Source: Gordionus sp. m RMFG-2023
Lineage: Eukaryota > Nematomorpha > Gordioida > Chordodea > Parachordodidae
Direction of reading: 5' to 3'
Assembly (NCBI RefSeq): GCF_954871325.1
Contig: NC_088776.1
Span: 21,247,508 to 21,311,507 of the forward strand
DNA: 64,000 bases
Shown here: positions 1-11,149 of the stretch, piece after piece
How positions within the stretch are numbered: position 1 is the first letter of the stretch
How the letters are laid out: each line of letters opens with the position of its first letter
Position numbers and translations under genes: made by a program
The notes under the pieces: model-generated
What the model saw: only the letters and a program-made list of their open reading frames with translations
Database searches by the model: none
What the model was told of the DNA's origin: nothing

Positions 1-3000
1 GGATCTCTGAATATATTTGTTTGAACTATCGTAGTTGCCAGGAAATAGCCAATTAAATATGCGTTTTTGCAAAGTAGTGTTTTTCCCTACCAGAATGTTC
101 AAAATGATGTTCATTAATCGAAGATTGAGGGAATTAATATGATCTTTATCTTGAACCTTGGATTCGGATAGCTAAATAAATTTATGGTAAAAAAATAATA
201 ATAGTCAAAATAAAAACGGTTTTAATAAAATAATGCTTAAAACCATATTTGTATCAAGCAAAGCCAAAGGAACCAAAACTTGCATAACGTCCAGTACATT
301 TCTTTTTACCAATATATTTTCATCCATTATCGCCGAGCATAGAGAAAATATCTATATCAAAATATTAATATAATCGAAATTACAAAAAATACTTCTTACC
401 ATAATCTCCCTATTTCGCAATATATTTGATGTTTCAACAGAGGTATAATCGTTGTTTGAAAGAGAAATTAATTCCTTGATTTGGGGCTTAAACTTGACTT
501 TATTCTCAAGAAGATAGGTTAAAACGCCTAAACGGGAATTAGGGGATTTGGTTAATGTAACGAAAATGCAATGAAAAAAATAAGACACATATGACTTTTG
601 ATGAACATCGCGATATTGAACACGTGCTGATCCCTTAAGATCGGACCCTTTCGATGCCAGATGTTCGTAAATTTTGTCAACTATTTTAAAAAATCTTTTT
701 CGAATTAAAAAAAAATATTATAACAAAAATATAATTATTTAATATTTAGCCTATATCATAATTTATAGGCGACACTTATGGACAGGGTTGCCAGGCCCCC
801 TATCAGCCGGAGACTTCAGTATTTTTTTAATTTATATGCCGACACCCCCCCCCGCCACTCTCGCAATTCAAAATTTCTCCCACATTAATTTTTTTAGCAT
901 TTTAACGTTTTTAATTTATAAAAATCATTTTGAGAAACAGTATGGAATATTTTTATATTATTAAAATAAATTTTAAATTTCTTTTCAAATGTTTTATCCA
1001 ATAATAACACAACGTCATTCATGCATATATATCATTTTCATTATATTCATTTAAATAGATAATAACATAATACTTATTTCTATGAAACTATTTTATTTAA
1101 TATAATTCACTTTATGCAATTCATTATTATTATAATAAAACCAGTATTTAAAATAGCGTTAAATGTTTTAGAATTATGAAGAAACAATCATTAATTAACT
1201 CCTATTTCAAGTTCTACCGACTACTAGATCTACAGCTACATCAATCTTCCAGATGGTATAAATTTCTATTATTATATTTTGTTAATTTTACTTAGTATGA
1301 TGAAGCTAACAGAGAGTAATGCTAAATATTGACTATGTTTAACGGTATTTAATTACAACAATGGCAGATAATATGATATTTTGAGACATCAGAAATCTTT
1401 AAAGCACAACAGTGCAGGAGAGTATACCTACATCTATTGTAAACAAAAGTATGCTACAAAATAAAATAATGAAGATACAAATACAGTTGCGGAAATGGTA
1501 TACACTTAACAACTTTGTTCATTTTTACAGCGTTATTGCTAAAAATGTCAATCTAAATGTTCAAATGTTGACCTAATTAATGACTTTTTAAATGAAGCAG
1601 ATATGTTTACTAAAACAATTTTAGACTATTTGACAATAGAAATTTGATTTTAATAACTCTATTTAAAATGTATAAATGTTATAACTTATAACCTTGGAAC
1701 AGAAACCATCAATTGAAGGTTTTTTAATTTAATAAATATATTAAAAATACAGATAGATATTGATGTCTTGTTTGAGGAAATTGTTATGCTCCAATTTTTC
1801 ATGATTCTCCAGAACACTCTATTAGATGGTCTACAATCAGAGGAGAATAGGGTAGAATTTTTTCATAATAACGATAAATGCCTATGCTTCGAAAAAAAGG
1901 CGAGTATGTATTCTACTTACCTTATTCGAATGCCTCATCGGAGCGCATTTTTAGACTGATGAAGACTAGGTGGGGAACGTAGAGAAATCAGATTGCTCCA
2001 AAAAAATTAGGGGCCGAGCTCATGGTTAAACAAAATTATAATATGTCATGCCAGCAATTTTATAAATATCTCAATAAAGAAGGTAAACGTTTAGTTCCAA
2101 TATTTAAATCTCAAATAAAATATAATTAATTTTATAATTACAAACTATTACAATTTTCCATATTTTTTTAATATTAACCTTATATATATATTTGCATAAA
2201 ATAATCTATTTTTTACATTGGAAAATAAAGATGGTTGGTTTTTATTAAATAAAATTTATATATTTTAATAAATAAAGATGTTAATTTAAATTTTTGCCTT
2301 GTTTGATCAAATTATTTTCTTTTATATAAGGCTGCGCCCAAAATCTTAAAAATATAAATAAATAAATTTTGAAGATAAAAATAACATAAACTATTTTTAA
2401 TGTAAAAATAATTTTAAAAAAATAAATTCAAATAAAAATTTATTCATAATTTATTTATAAAAATTAGTAAGTACAATTTTTAATATAAATTTACTAACCC
2501 AAAAGATTATAGCCTTTTATATTAATATATTTTTTAGTGTCAGAAAATAATTTTATGGAAAGCATAAGAGTGCACAGAAGCCTGTGGTGCAAAAATGATT
2601 TAAAATTTAGAGATTCCATAGAAAATAGGAAAATTTGGGAAGAAATAGGAAAAACTTATAACTTGAATTATGATCAAGTGAAAAAGAAATTTTTGAATAT
2701 AAAGGCTAAATTTAATGAGTTATATTCTCTCACCCAACAAAAATCTGGTAAAATTAAATATTATATTATAATTTAATAGTGGAAAAGAAATTTTTAGCTG
2801 TGGTTAAAAGAAAATATTGATGTTTTTACCAAATATTCTGAGTCAGGTTTTAAATTGACACATTTAAATGTGAAATATTAAAAGCAAAAATATAAAATAG
2901 TTTTAGGAATCTGTGACATCTGGGAACATTATTATTTTATATTTTTATATAAAATTAATATATTTCAATAGGCTGCATCATACCTTAATGAAATTGATAA

Positions 3001-6000
3001 TCCACTTAATGATATAAATATTGGGTAAAATATGCCTATTTATTCTTTTGATGATACTATAATTTCCGTACATTATATTACTATTATTTGATATTTATTA
3101 TTGAATAATAGCTAGATCAAGATAATGCCAACAAAGAAAATGAAAACAATATAGTTATTAATAAAAAAAACTTATTCCTACCTTTAAAAGATATTATAAT
3201 ATTTCTATTATAATTTTATTATATAACTCAAATATAATAATTTATATATGTTTTATGGAAAAATTATCTTTTAAAAAGTTATTATTGGTCTTCCAACTGT
3301 TTATTAAATATTGATACAATTATTTATATGTATTTATTAAGTATATAAATAAAATTTAAATATAACCATTATCAAATAATAGGTTTATACAAAGTTTAAT
3401 AACTGAAAGGTAATATGAAATAATAAATACAATTAAATATTTAGATATCTTTTAATAAATAACTAATAATTGAATCATATCAAGCATTTTGAATATTTTA
3501 ATTTTTTTAAAACTGATAACTATGTCTAAAGTGTTTTGTCATTAATTTGCAAAAATTTAAAAATTTTAATGATTTTTTCAAAACATTTTGGACGCAGCCT
3601 AATAAATAAATAAACTCCACTACAAAGAAGTAGAAATTAAGACTAAGTATAAAATATTACTTATTTTGAAAAATATTATAAAATGTTACCGACTTTGTTA
3701 ATATTTATATAAAGTAATTATAAGAAATAGTAAGGGGATAACTAAGCCATTACATAAACTCAACTGAAATTTTTTTTAGCAATTTTAATGTTTCTCCTGC
3801 AAAAAACCAAATATTTCTCGCAATTTAAAAATTTTGACCTGGCAATCCTGCTTATGAAGTGCACAATAGATTAACAAACAAACAAAAATAATATCAAATT
3901 TATAAAACTAATAAAGGATCAAATATAAAATATGTTCAATTTTACTGTGGTAAAAACTCGGATCCTATTTCGATTCCTGGAAATATTCCCATGAACAAGC
4001 CTAGTAATCCAGGTTCTATAATTAATGATTCAACGACTATTCCATCGTCGGTATTTATGAAAGGGAGGACTAAATAATTTTCTACCAGGTTCAATATCAC
4101 AGGCTTAATAGCCAGGGAAGCCTTCTGGAATAATGGGAAAATGCCAAATGTGTAAATAGAAAAATCCTATAAAAATAAATCAAGAGTTTAAATATATATA
4201 ATATTAATATATCTTTATGAAAAAAAATAGGGTTGGGAATTGTAAAATAAAAGAGAAATATAATATTTTTCAGTTAGAGCCCACATTATGACATGAGCTC
4301 AGAAAATTTTCAATAGAAAATATAACTTACAGGCATTTTTATAAATTAATAAATTCTTTTAATTCAATCCCAAATAATAATGTTGTTAAACAGCTCAATT
4401 TTTAAAAGGGAAAATCCAATATTTTATCCAAAAACGTAGGTCTGGAGATTTTGTTCATCGAAGGTAGAAAGGTTTGAACATATATTAATGAAATCTTGAG
4501 GCTTACATTTTATTTTTGGCTAAAATATTGGGTTTTAATTTTGGTCTAGTATAAAACTATATCAAAAAATGGAGAATATTAAATCCCCCCCCCCTATTAT
4601 AATAGTGTCATTCTAATTCACCTTATTAAAATCCTTTTAATATTTCAGTAAACAAAAAAATCTCCTATTTTTTTTTAAAAATCTAAAGGCAGTTAAAAAT
4701 AACAAAATTTAGGTGATAATTTTTAAATAGGCCTATTTTATCATTATTAACATTATGCATTTTGGCTATAGAAACTAAGAATTACAATAAAGAAAACTAA
4801 TTTCAAACAGGTGTTTTAATTCAATTACTATTATGATTAAATACAATTTCAGTTTATGGTCATTTGTTAATTCAATATTAATCACTTATTAATTCTAAGT
4901 TGCAATATAAGAAATGGTTTATAGATTTTTATAAATTTTTAGATTTTTATAAATTTTAATGTGTGTACCAAATAGTGTTGCTAAATGGCTCGTTTAGAGC
5001 CAAACGGCTAACTCAATATTTTATCCAGAATAATATTACGCCAGCCTAAAGATTTTGTCTGTAGAAGGAACAAAGGTTTGGTGGATATCTATTAGCGAAA
5101 TCTCGAGGCTTAGGCAATACTTGGATAAAATATTGAGTTTGCCGATTTTAAAAATAGCCTCAAAACGAGCCGTTTAACAACACTAGTACCAAAATCAAAT
5201 AGTTTAATTTTATAAAATAATATTTTAATTCAACAATTAGAAAATATTCTAAGCCAAATACCAATATTTTTTTTAATTATCAGAATATAATGCCAAACAA
5301 GTTTAAAAGATTTCAACCCTAATGTCCTTCCAAATATTTGTTTTTAATTTTGCTAACTCACACTCATATAAAATATTATATCCAAGTTACATGTCTTTTT
5401 ATAAGAAAAATATGATATTTTACAAAAATCAAAAGTTAAAAAGTGTTATAATTTTTATAAAATCTTTTAATCAGCTGAACTATAACTCAATGAAATAGGA
5501 GCTAGGCTAGAAATATTGCTTTTTAATTACCATATTAAGGTTGAAAATTTCAATTATGGTTTAAATCTAGACTTCTACAGATCTATTTTTTAAAAAAGCA
5601 TGCATATGATTAAGTTAAATTAGTGATCACCAAATCATTTAAATTATATATTATACTTCTGATAAATTCTTTATTCCTATTGTTTTAAAAATTAGTTCAT
5701 ATATTTGAAGTGTCTTCAAATGAACACCACTTGGTAATGCTGGATGCAAACATTGAGCTAATCTTTTACAAAGTATAATTTTTCTTGGAATATATGAAAT
5801 ATAAAGGTATGTTTGTATCACCTGTTATGAGTATTAATTAAAAACATAATTTTATATTTTTAAATAACTCTTACCTTCTGTAATTTTCCTAAGACAGATA
5901 TTAAATCAGGCCATTCTTCAGTATTTTCAAAGTTTTTTAAAGCTTTATCAATGGCTAATTGATATTGCTTGCATTCTTTGGAATTTTCATCTAACAATTT

Positions 6001-6009
6001 AATTTCCAT
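1..6009 (-). CDS. DOP1: DOP1/DOPEY homolog, N-terminal six exons (partial)
   Basis: Member of the Dopey family, large cytosolic proteins that act with MON2 in endosome-Golgi trafficking (family knowledge). I assembled exons from the minus strand: 6009-5875, 5821-5657, 4166-3958, 694-400, 351-244 and 171-1. All junctions are GT-AG and keep frame, giving 361 residues. Diagnostic matches to the vertebrate N-terminus: AIDKALKNFE near residue 20, CKRLAQCLHPALPSGVH near 65, GIFPLF and AIKPV in exon 3, GLFMGIFPGIEIGSE at its end, KSPNSRLGVLTYLL in exon 4, LVKRNVLD in exon 5, LQKRIFNWLFPG in exon 6. The start is the ATG at 6009, which aligns with the family N-terminus. Three introns are 48-72 nt; the others are 1490 and 3263 nt and hold transposons. 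The family is over 2000 residues long, so most of the gene lies beyond position 1. Very sure of the family. Confidence 0.93.
1384..2110 (+). pseudogene. Decayed hAT transposase fragment
   Basis: Lies in the long fourth-exon-side intron of the DOP1 gene, on the opposite strand. Near 1930-2095 the plus strand reads through frames as SSERIFRLMKTRW and later MVKQNYNMSCQQFYKYLNKE, which fits the C-terminal dimerisation region of hAT transposases (the SxERxFS block). Upstream, 1384-1640 holds short coding-like scraps (AEMVYT, DMFTKTILDYL). Many stops and frame changes; no intact end was recognised. A relic, not a gene. Confidence 0.5.
2330..3599. mobile_element. PIF/Harbinger-type DNA transposon with MADF-like ORF
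   Basis: The ends are inverted repeats: GGCTGCGCCCAAAAT at 2330 and its near-complement ATTTTGGACGCAGCC at 3599. Both sides are flanked by TAA (2327-2329 and 3600-3602), matching the 3-bp TWA target duplication typical of PIF/Harbinger. Length 1270 bp. It sits in a DOP1 intron. The only recognisable coding part is a MADF/Myb-like exon (2538-2747), as in the second protein of Harbinger elements; I did not find the DDE nuclease, so this copy is probably non-autonomous. Confidence 0.65.
2538..2747 (+). CDS. MADF/Myb-like DNA-binding exon of the Harbinger-type element
   Basis: About 70 open codons after a polypyrimidine-AG acceptor (ends 2537) and before a GT donor at 2748. The translation has the MADF signature: IRVHRSLWCKNDLKFRD, then KIWEEIGKTY and VKKKFLNIKAKF, i.e. 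the three-helix pattern with LW, D..FRD and W.EIG. MADF/Myb proteins bind DNA and partner the nuclease in Harbinger transposons. Possible continuation exons (TKYSESGFKL near 2830; AASYLNEIDNP near 2975) are not secure. The first ATG is at 2555. Could also be a captured host exon, but its place inside the TIR pair favours the element. Confidence 0.55.
4378..4560. repeat. Diverged relative of the 4973-5185 MITE
   Basis: Begins TGTTGTTAAACAGCTC and shares with the neighbouring MITE the same order of internal blocks (ATTTTATCCA, GATTTTGT, GAAGG, GGTTTG, GAAATCT.GAGGCTTA, AAAATATTG). Ends near GGTCTAGT. Target duplications were not found. Confidence 0.45.
4973..5185. mobile_element. hAT-type MITE (213 bp) with perfect 8-bp target duplication
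   Basis: Inverted ends TAGTGTTGCTAAATGGCTCG and its near-complement ending CGTTTAACAACACTA. The 8-bp GTACCAAA occurs immediately before (4965-4972) and after (5186-5193), the duplication size of hAT elements. No coding capacity. Lies in the 1490-nt DOP1 intron. Relatives at 4378 and 23105. Confidence 0.8.
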
Positions 6010-6619
6010 TTTTTTGATTATTTAGAATCAAACTCTAATCAGGTCAAGGTAAAAGATCCCAAAACTAAAGTTAAACGATACCAATTTAAAATATATTGAA
6101 GATACCATAGAAGAAAATAACGATACATTCGTCACATATCATATATTATGTGACGTCTAAGATGTTTAGACAGGCCAATATATTGCTGATTTGTTTTTAC
6201 AATAATTCAGGGAATTTTTTATATCTTCATTAGATAAACATATTTTTGGGGGAAGAGGAGCTAGCATTCTTGTTGGCATTCCCTTCATTAATTGTAATAG
6301 AAGCTTTATGCAAAGTTGGGGCAGGTTATATTTTTATAAATAATTTTCGTTTAATTATTAATAAAAAATGCAGATGCTGGATATATTTTTTAAAGATATT
6401 ATTGTTTATATTAATTTATATTTGTTAATAATTATTCGTATCTCATATTAAATATATATTTTATTGCATTTATTGTCAAATTCATAAGTTATTTTATCAA
6501 TTAATTTCGATTTCAAGTAATCCGGCATAATATTTACTTATTATTTTCAAATTTTTAGTGGCGTAATATTTATCTACCATTTTCAAATATCTAGTCAAAT
6601 AATAATTATTTGTGAAATT

Positions 6620-7232
6620 TCTGGTCCAACAGGGAGAAAGAAATTGCAACCTTGTCCAACGGGATAGAGCCTCTTCCATCAAGCACTAACAGCTATTAAG
6701 GAGTTAGAAGAGCCAATTATTTGCTATTACTGAAATATCACACAGGCCCGGCCCGGCTTTTTTTAAAAAAATTTTTAGGCCCGGCTCGGCTTTATTTTTA
6801 AAATTTTCAGGCTCGGCCCGGCTTTTTTTAAAATAAATTTTCAGGCCCGGCCCGGATTTTTTTTAAATAAATTATATTTATTTTTGATTATTATACTTAA
6901 TAATAACGATTTCAAATATATGCTGTTTTAAAAAATGCAGCCCGGCCTGGGTGTTTTTTTTTAAATGATTAAGGCCCGGCTTGGGTGTTTTTTTTAAATA
7001 ATTAAGGCCCGGCTTGGGTGTTTTTTTAAAAAAAATTTCTGCCCGGCCCGGGTATATTTAAAAAAACTAAAATACTGTCCGCAGGTCTCTGAAAAACATA
7101 CAAGAAGTACATGTGAAAGTAGATTAAAAGGTTTGGATCTTTTGAATACTCATAGGCATTTGACGACAAGCAAGGATGAGATAATTGAAAAATTAGCTCA
7201 ATCCCAACGAAGACTGGATTTTACATTGTAAA
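6620..7232 (+). pseudogene. hAT transposase C-terminal relic split by a GC-rich repeat
   Basis: Two coding-like stretches flank the repeat at 6735-7085: LTAIKELEEPIICYY before it, and RLKGLDLLNTHRHL...IEKLAQSQRRLDF after it. The second resembles the end of hAT transposases with a dimerisation domain (RL.GL.LLN.HR). Stops are present and no ends were identified. Confidence 0.45.
6735..7085. repeat. Repeat with GGCCCGGC islands in poly-A/T background
   Basis: Several units of GGCCCGGC(C/T) separated by T- or A-runs, reading GCCCGGC in the left half and GCCCGG.TTGGGTG in the right half. The right side ends in CCGCAGGTCTCTGA, close to the ends of the MITE at 25106. It interrupts coding-like sequence, so it is probably an insertion, but I found no clear target duplication. 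Confidence 0.45.
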
Positions 7233-8418
7233 TATATAACATACAAAATACATATTCCTAAGAAACTTTTTGTGTAAAGGCTCAAAAAATTCAAATTTCT
7301 ATTTTGGGTCATTTAAGTGTTTCTTTACATATAATTTTTTTATAATTCACATTAATTTAAAATTGTGTATTAGGAATAGTTATTAGTCCTAATAAATTTA
7401 TGCTTGATATTTTAAAAAACAATAATATTTCTTTAAAAAAAATTTATTATCCCCCCCCCCCAGACCAAATTCCTGCGTACGCGCCTGATTAATTTGTATT
7501 AGTGTGGTAAAGTAACGTTGATAAAAGTAACGTAATCATTGGCATTATTTTTTTGAGGAAAGGGATCGCCTTACTAATTTTTATTGATAATGGGTATTGA
7601 GTAGGGGTGAGGCCAATACCAATATAATATTGGTTTACAATACCAATACCAATTTAAACAAATATATGTTGTATTCCATATTTAAATCAACCAAAAAAAG
7701 TCGATTCTCAAACCGACCCCCTTCGATTTTTTTAAAAATTTGTATGTTGGAAGTATATACACTAACTAATAAAAATGCAAAATCTTACTTTTCAAATAAG
7801 CTTACTTCATGAGATATGGACATCTTTAGAAACGCGAAAATTCCAAAATACAGTATATTTAATTTTAAATATCTCAAAAAGTAATTAAGCTGAAGACATG
7901 ATTTAAATTTTATTAAATAGCTCTAAAATAGCCCTTTAATATGATATAAAAATTATTTTATTAATAAAAAGTCTATTACCAAAAACCGGAAATAGAAAAC
8001 CGGAAATAGCTATAAAATAGAAATTGCTCTTTTTGTTTCTTTCAAATTTTTTTTACAAATAGACATTATTCTTCTTAATATTTGTACAAAATTTTAGATT
8101 GGGACCATTACTGGGCCAATAGATATTACGCTTTAAATATCAATAGTATGGCTTAAATCCTAAATTATACCAAATATATAGTAATTTACGAAACAAATAA
8201 AAAGAAAATTCCTTTATGATCGGGCCGATTATATTTTTTTTATAAATGTTTCGGACTGTGAGCCCACTAGTAGACATTATGTCATATTTAACATATAAGT
8301 TTAGCGATTTTATTTTAGAGAGAAAATAATTGTAAAAATATTTATAACTTTATTTAGCTATTTATTTATATTATATGAATATCAAATGGAAAATTAATAT
8401 TGTTATAAACATATTAAA

Positions 8419-9340
8419 TTAAATAATATCATACATTAAATTATCTAATGAATTCGAATAACGTTTGACTTTCATTTTTCCTTCCATTGGAATAAATGAA
8501 TGATATTTTTGTGTCTCGGGAATTAGTTTGGCCGTTAAAAATCTATTTTCGAGATTGGTTTCCATTCTTAAATATTCAACTTTGCTGACAAATGTATAAT
8601 TAATACCCGGGATATTAATTCTTGCATAATTATATAAATCCATAGGAGTTAATATATGATTTTCATAAGGACGTTGCAGGCTTGCTCTAGCAGCCAACCT
8701 CTTTGTATTTCCCTCTAAACTATCGCAAGGAGTTTTGCCATGTGCAGTTGCAAAAAAATGCCATTCTGCCTTGATCCCAAAATCATTATAATGGTTGTAG
8801 AGGTTTACAAAGTTTTTTTTTGTTCTTATACTAAGTAACGGCTCCATCAGAAAAATAATAAATTATTGAAATCTTATCAAATCTTTCTTTCAAGAATTGA
8901 ATTTAATTTATTTGAAATAAATAAAAGGAAGAAGTATTGTGTTTTAGACAATCTGATATAACTACGTAACTTATATGTTTGATGGTACCGCTTTCGCAGT
9001 AATAAATCATAAATGGGTGAAGTGTTGCCTGATTATTAGTCCAATGGAAGCCTTGAGCTTGATCTTGAACTACAAAAGCGTAGTTCTCTGCAAAATCGGA
9101 TATTATTAGATATTCCCCATCCTTCAAATTTGATTTTAATGACTTAAAAAAATGAAGATTGTTCCGAAGAAATAAATCATGAGGAATTAAAATATTTAGA
9201 GCTACAAATTTTTTGATTAATTGATAAGCTAGAATTCACTTCTATCATCCATTGTAAAACATTTCTAAGATCGTAACTTACTGAATGAGATTTTATTCTA
9301 AAGGGATTACAGCACTTTACTGGAATAGAAATAACATTTC
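8419..9340 (-). pseudogene. Relic of an invertebrate transposase-like protein (HFFATxHGKxPCD type)
   Basis: Minus-strand open pieces 9127-8903 and 8847-8419 carry a pattern I know from many uncharacterised invertebrate proteins that look transposon-derived: LIISDFAENYAFVVQD, GFHWTNNQATLHPF, then YYFSDGA, FVNLYNHYNDFGIKAEW, HFFATAHGKTPCD and KRLAARASLQRPY. The acidic residues in DFAENY and FSDG are candidates for a DDE-type active site (inference). Upstream, about 9340-9190 reads MSRNVISIPVKCCNPFR...KICSSKYF, the usual N-terminal cysteine region. Stops and at least one frame change lie between the pieces, so it is not functional. Family name uncertain. Confidence 0.6.
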
Positions 9341-9656
9341 TAGACATTTAAATTTTTTTGGTAAGGAATAAAAGATAGCTATTAATTTTATATAATTATT
9401 TTAAATTAAAAATAAATTGGATAATGAATACCGATAATTTAATTTTCTTAGAAAAATGGCTTTATAAAATTAATCAATAAAAATGACGGCTGTTGCTGTT
9501 GGAATTGAATTTGATTTTTATGATAATTATTTTATTTGATAATTATATAAGTAGAAAATAATCTTTATGAAAATATATTTCTGACGATCACAAAGATAAT
9601 TTTTTATCCGGCAAAGAAAATAATCTACATAATTCACTTATAGAATTGCCAGGTCC

Positions 9657-10180
9657 AGCGCCTACATGACAGGATTTTCACTGGATGCAAACCCCCTTTA
9701 AAAACCTTTGCCTACCCCCCTAAAAAATCATTGATACTCTTTTCAAAGAATTTATAAAGGATAACTTAAATTAATTTATCTCTACTACCAACTATCGATA
9801 TTTTGTGAATATAAAGAATTTATTTTTTAGATAATAAATTCAATTAAAACCTCCATTATTTACATGAATTAATTTATTATGGCATTATGAGCTTGCTAAA
9901 ATATGCTTTTAAATTACATTTAAAAGGATATTTTATTTGGAAAACAATGTGTATGATTGTTTGCAATACCCTCGACAAATAGATAGAAATCCTGAATATT
10001 ATAATAATACTATAATAAAAGTATTAATTTTTACAGCAATAAATATTGTCTATTTCATCTCAAAATTTAATAGATAACCCCCCAAAAAATTTATCCTACC
10101 CATTAGAGCAGCTTACCCCCTACCCTTTCAAAAAAATAGGATGCAAACTGTTCCTACCCCTCCCGCTCATGTAGACGCTG
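9657..10180. mobile_element. hAT-type MITE (524 bp), perfect 8-bp target duplication
   Basis: Ends CAGCGCCTACATGA and its near-complement TCATGTAGACGCTG; GCCAGGTC is duplicated exactly on both sides (9649-9656 and 10181-10188). Inner sequence has C-rich stretches (ACCCCCT) on the left and CCTACCCCTCC on the right. It is the innermost layer of a three-level nest. Relatives near 16640-17129 and probably 33200-33300. Confidence 0.85.
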
Positions 10181-11149
10181 GCCAGGTCAAAAATCTCGTA
10201 TTTAAGAAGAAATTTTTTTTAGGGGGGGGGGGGGGCGAATATAAATCTTAAGATAGGGTTCGGATTTCAGTTTTAATACTATTATTTACAAATATTATCA
10301 CTTTTGTTAAAATTACTCATTTCGTATAAGAATTTAAGCCATACTATTTATATTTAAAGCGTAATAACTATTGGCCCAGTAATGGTCCCAATCTAGGATT
10401 TTGTACAAATATTAAGATATATAATGTCTATTTGTTAAAAAATTTTGAAAGAAAAAAAAAAGGCAATTTTTATTTTGTAACCATATCCGGTTTTCTATTT
10501 CCGGTTTTTGGTAATAAAATTATTTTTAATATATTAAATTTTATATCAAGTTAAAGGGCTATTCTAGAGTTATTTAATAAAGTTTAAATTATACCTTTAG
10601 CTTAATTACTTTTTGAGATATTAAAAATTAAATATGGTGTTTTGAACTTTTCGCGTTTCTAAAGATGGCCATATCTCATGAAGTAGCTGAGTTGAGAATT
10701 AAAATTTTATATTATTGCTAGTTAGTGTATATACTACCATCATGAAAATTTTTAAAAAAATCGAAGAGGGTCGGGTTGAATTTTCAGTTGATTTGATATG
10801 GAATACAACATATATTTAAATATTCCTAAATATATTTGGTTTGATATATTGTTTAAATATAATTTTAACCAATACAAATACCAATATTAAAAATAAAATA
10901 ATTATTTGGGCTTATCGTGGATAATTATATCGTAGTATTTTTTTTACTTTCATTGCAAAAACTGATTACATCTGTTATTTCTTCCAAATACTACTGTGAT
11001 ATCAATATTTCTGTTATTTATAATAAGTTTATTTTTATTATGGAAGTAAATTTTTTACATGATATCTATCAATTTTATCTATTTATTTAGGATATTATAA
11101 TAAATGGTTAATAAATATAGATGCTGTTGGTACTAATAATAATAGCGAT

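Larger units (their letters stand above)
7658..10815 (-). mobile_element. DNA transposon with ~500-bp terminal inverted repeats
   Basis: The arm at about 7658-8165 recurs inverted at about 10330-10815. Shared blocks, in mirrored order, include GTTGTATTCC, AACGCGAAAA, the paired ACCGGAAATAG motif, TTTGTACAAA and GGGACCATTACTGGGCCAAT. TTAA occurs just outside both arms (7654-7657 and 10816-10819), so the target duplication may be TTAA, although the outermost bases differ by a few nucleotides. The interior has a minus-strand transposase-like relic (8419-9340) and a separate nested MITE (9657-10180). The element sits inside the hAT at 7602-13401. Confidence 0.65.
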
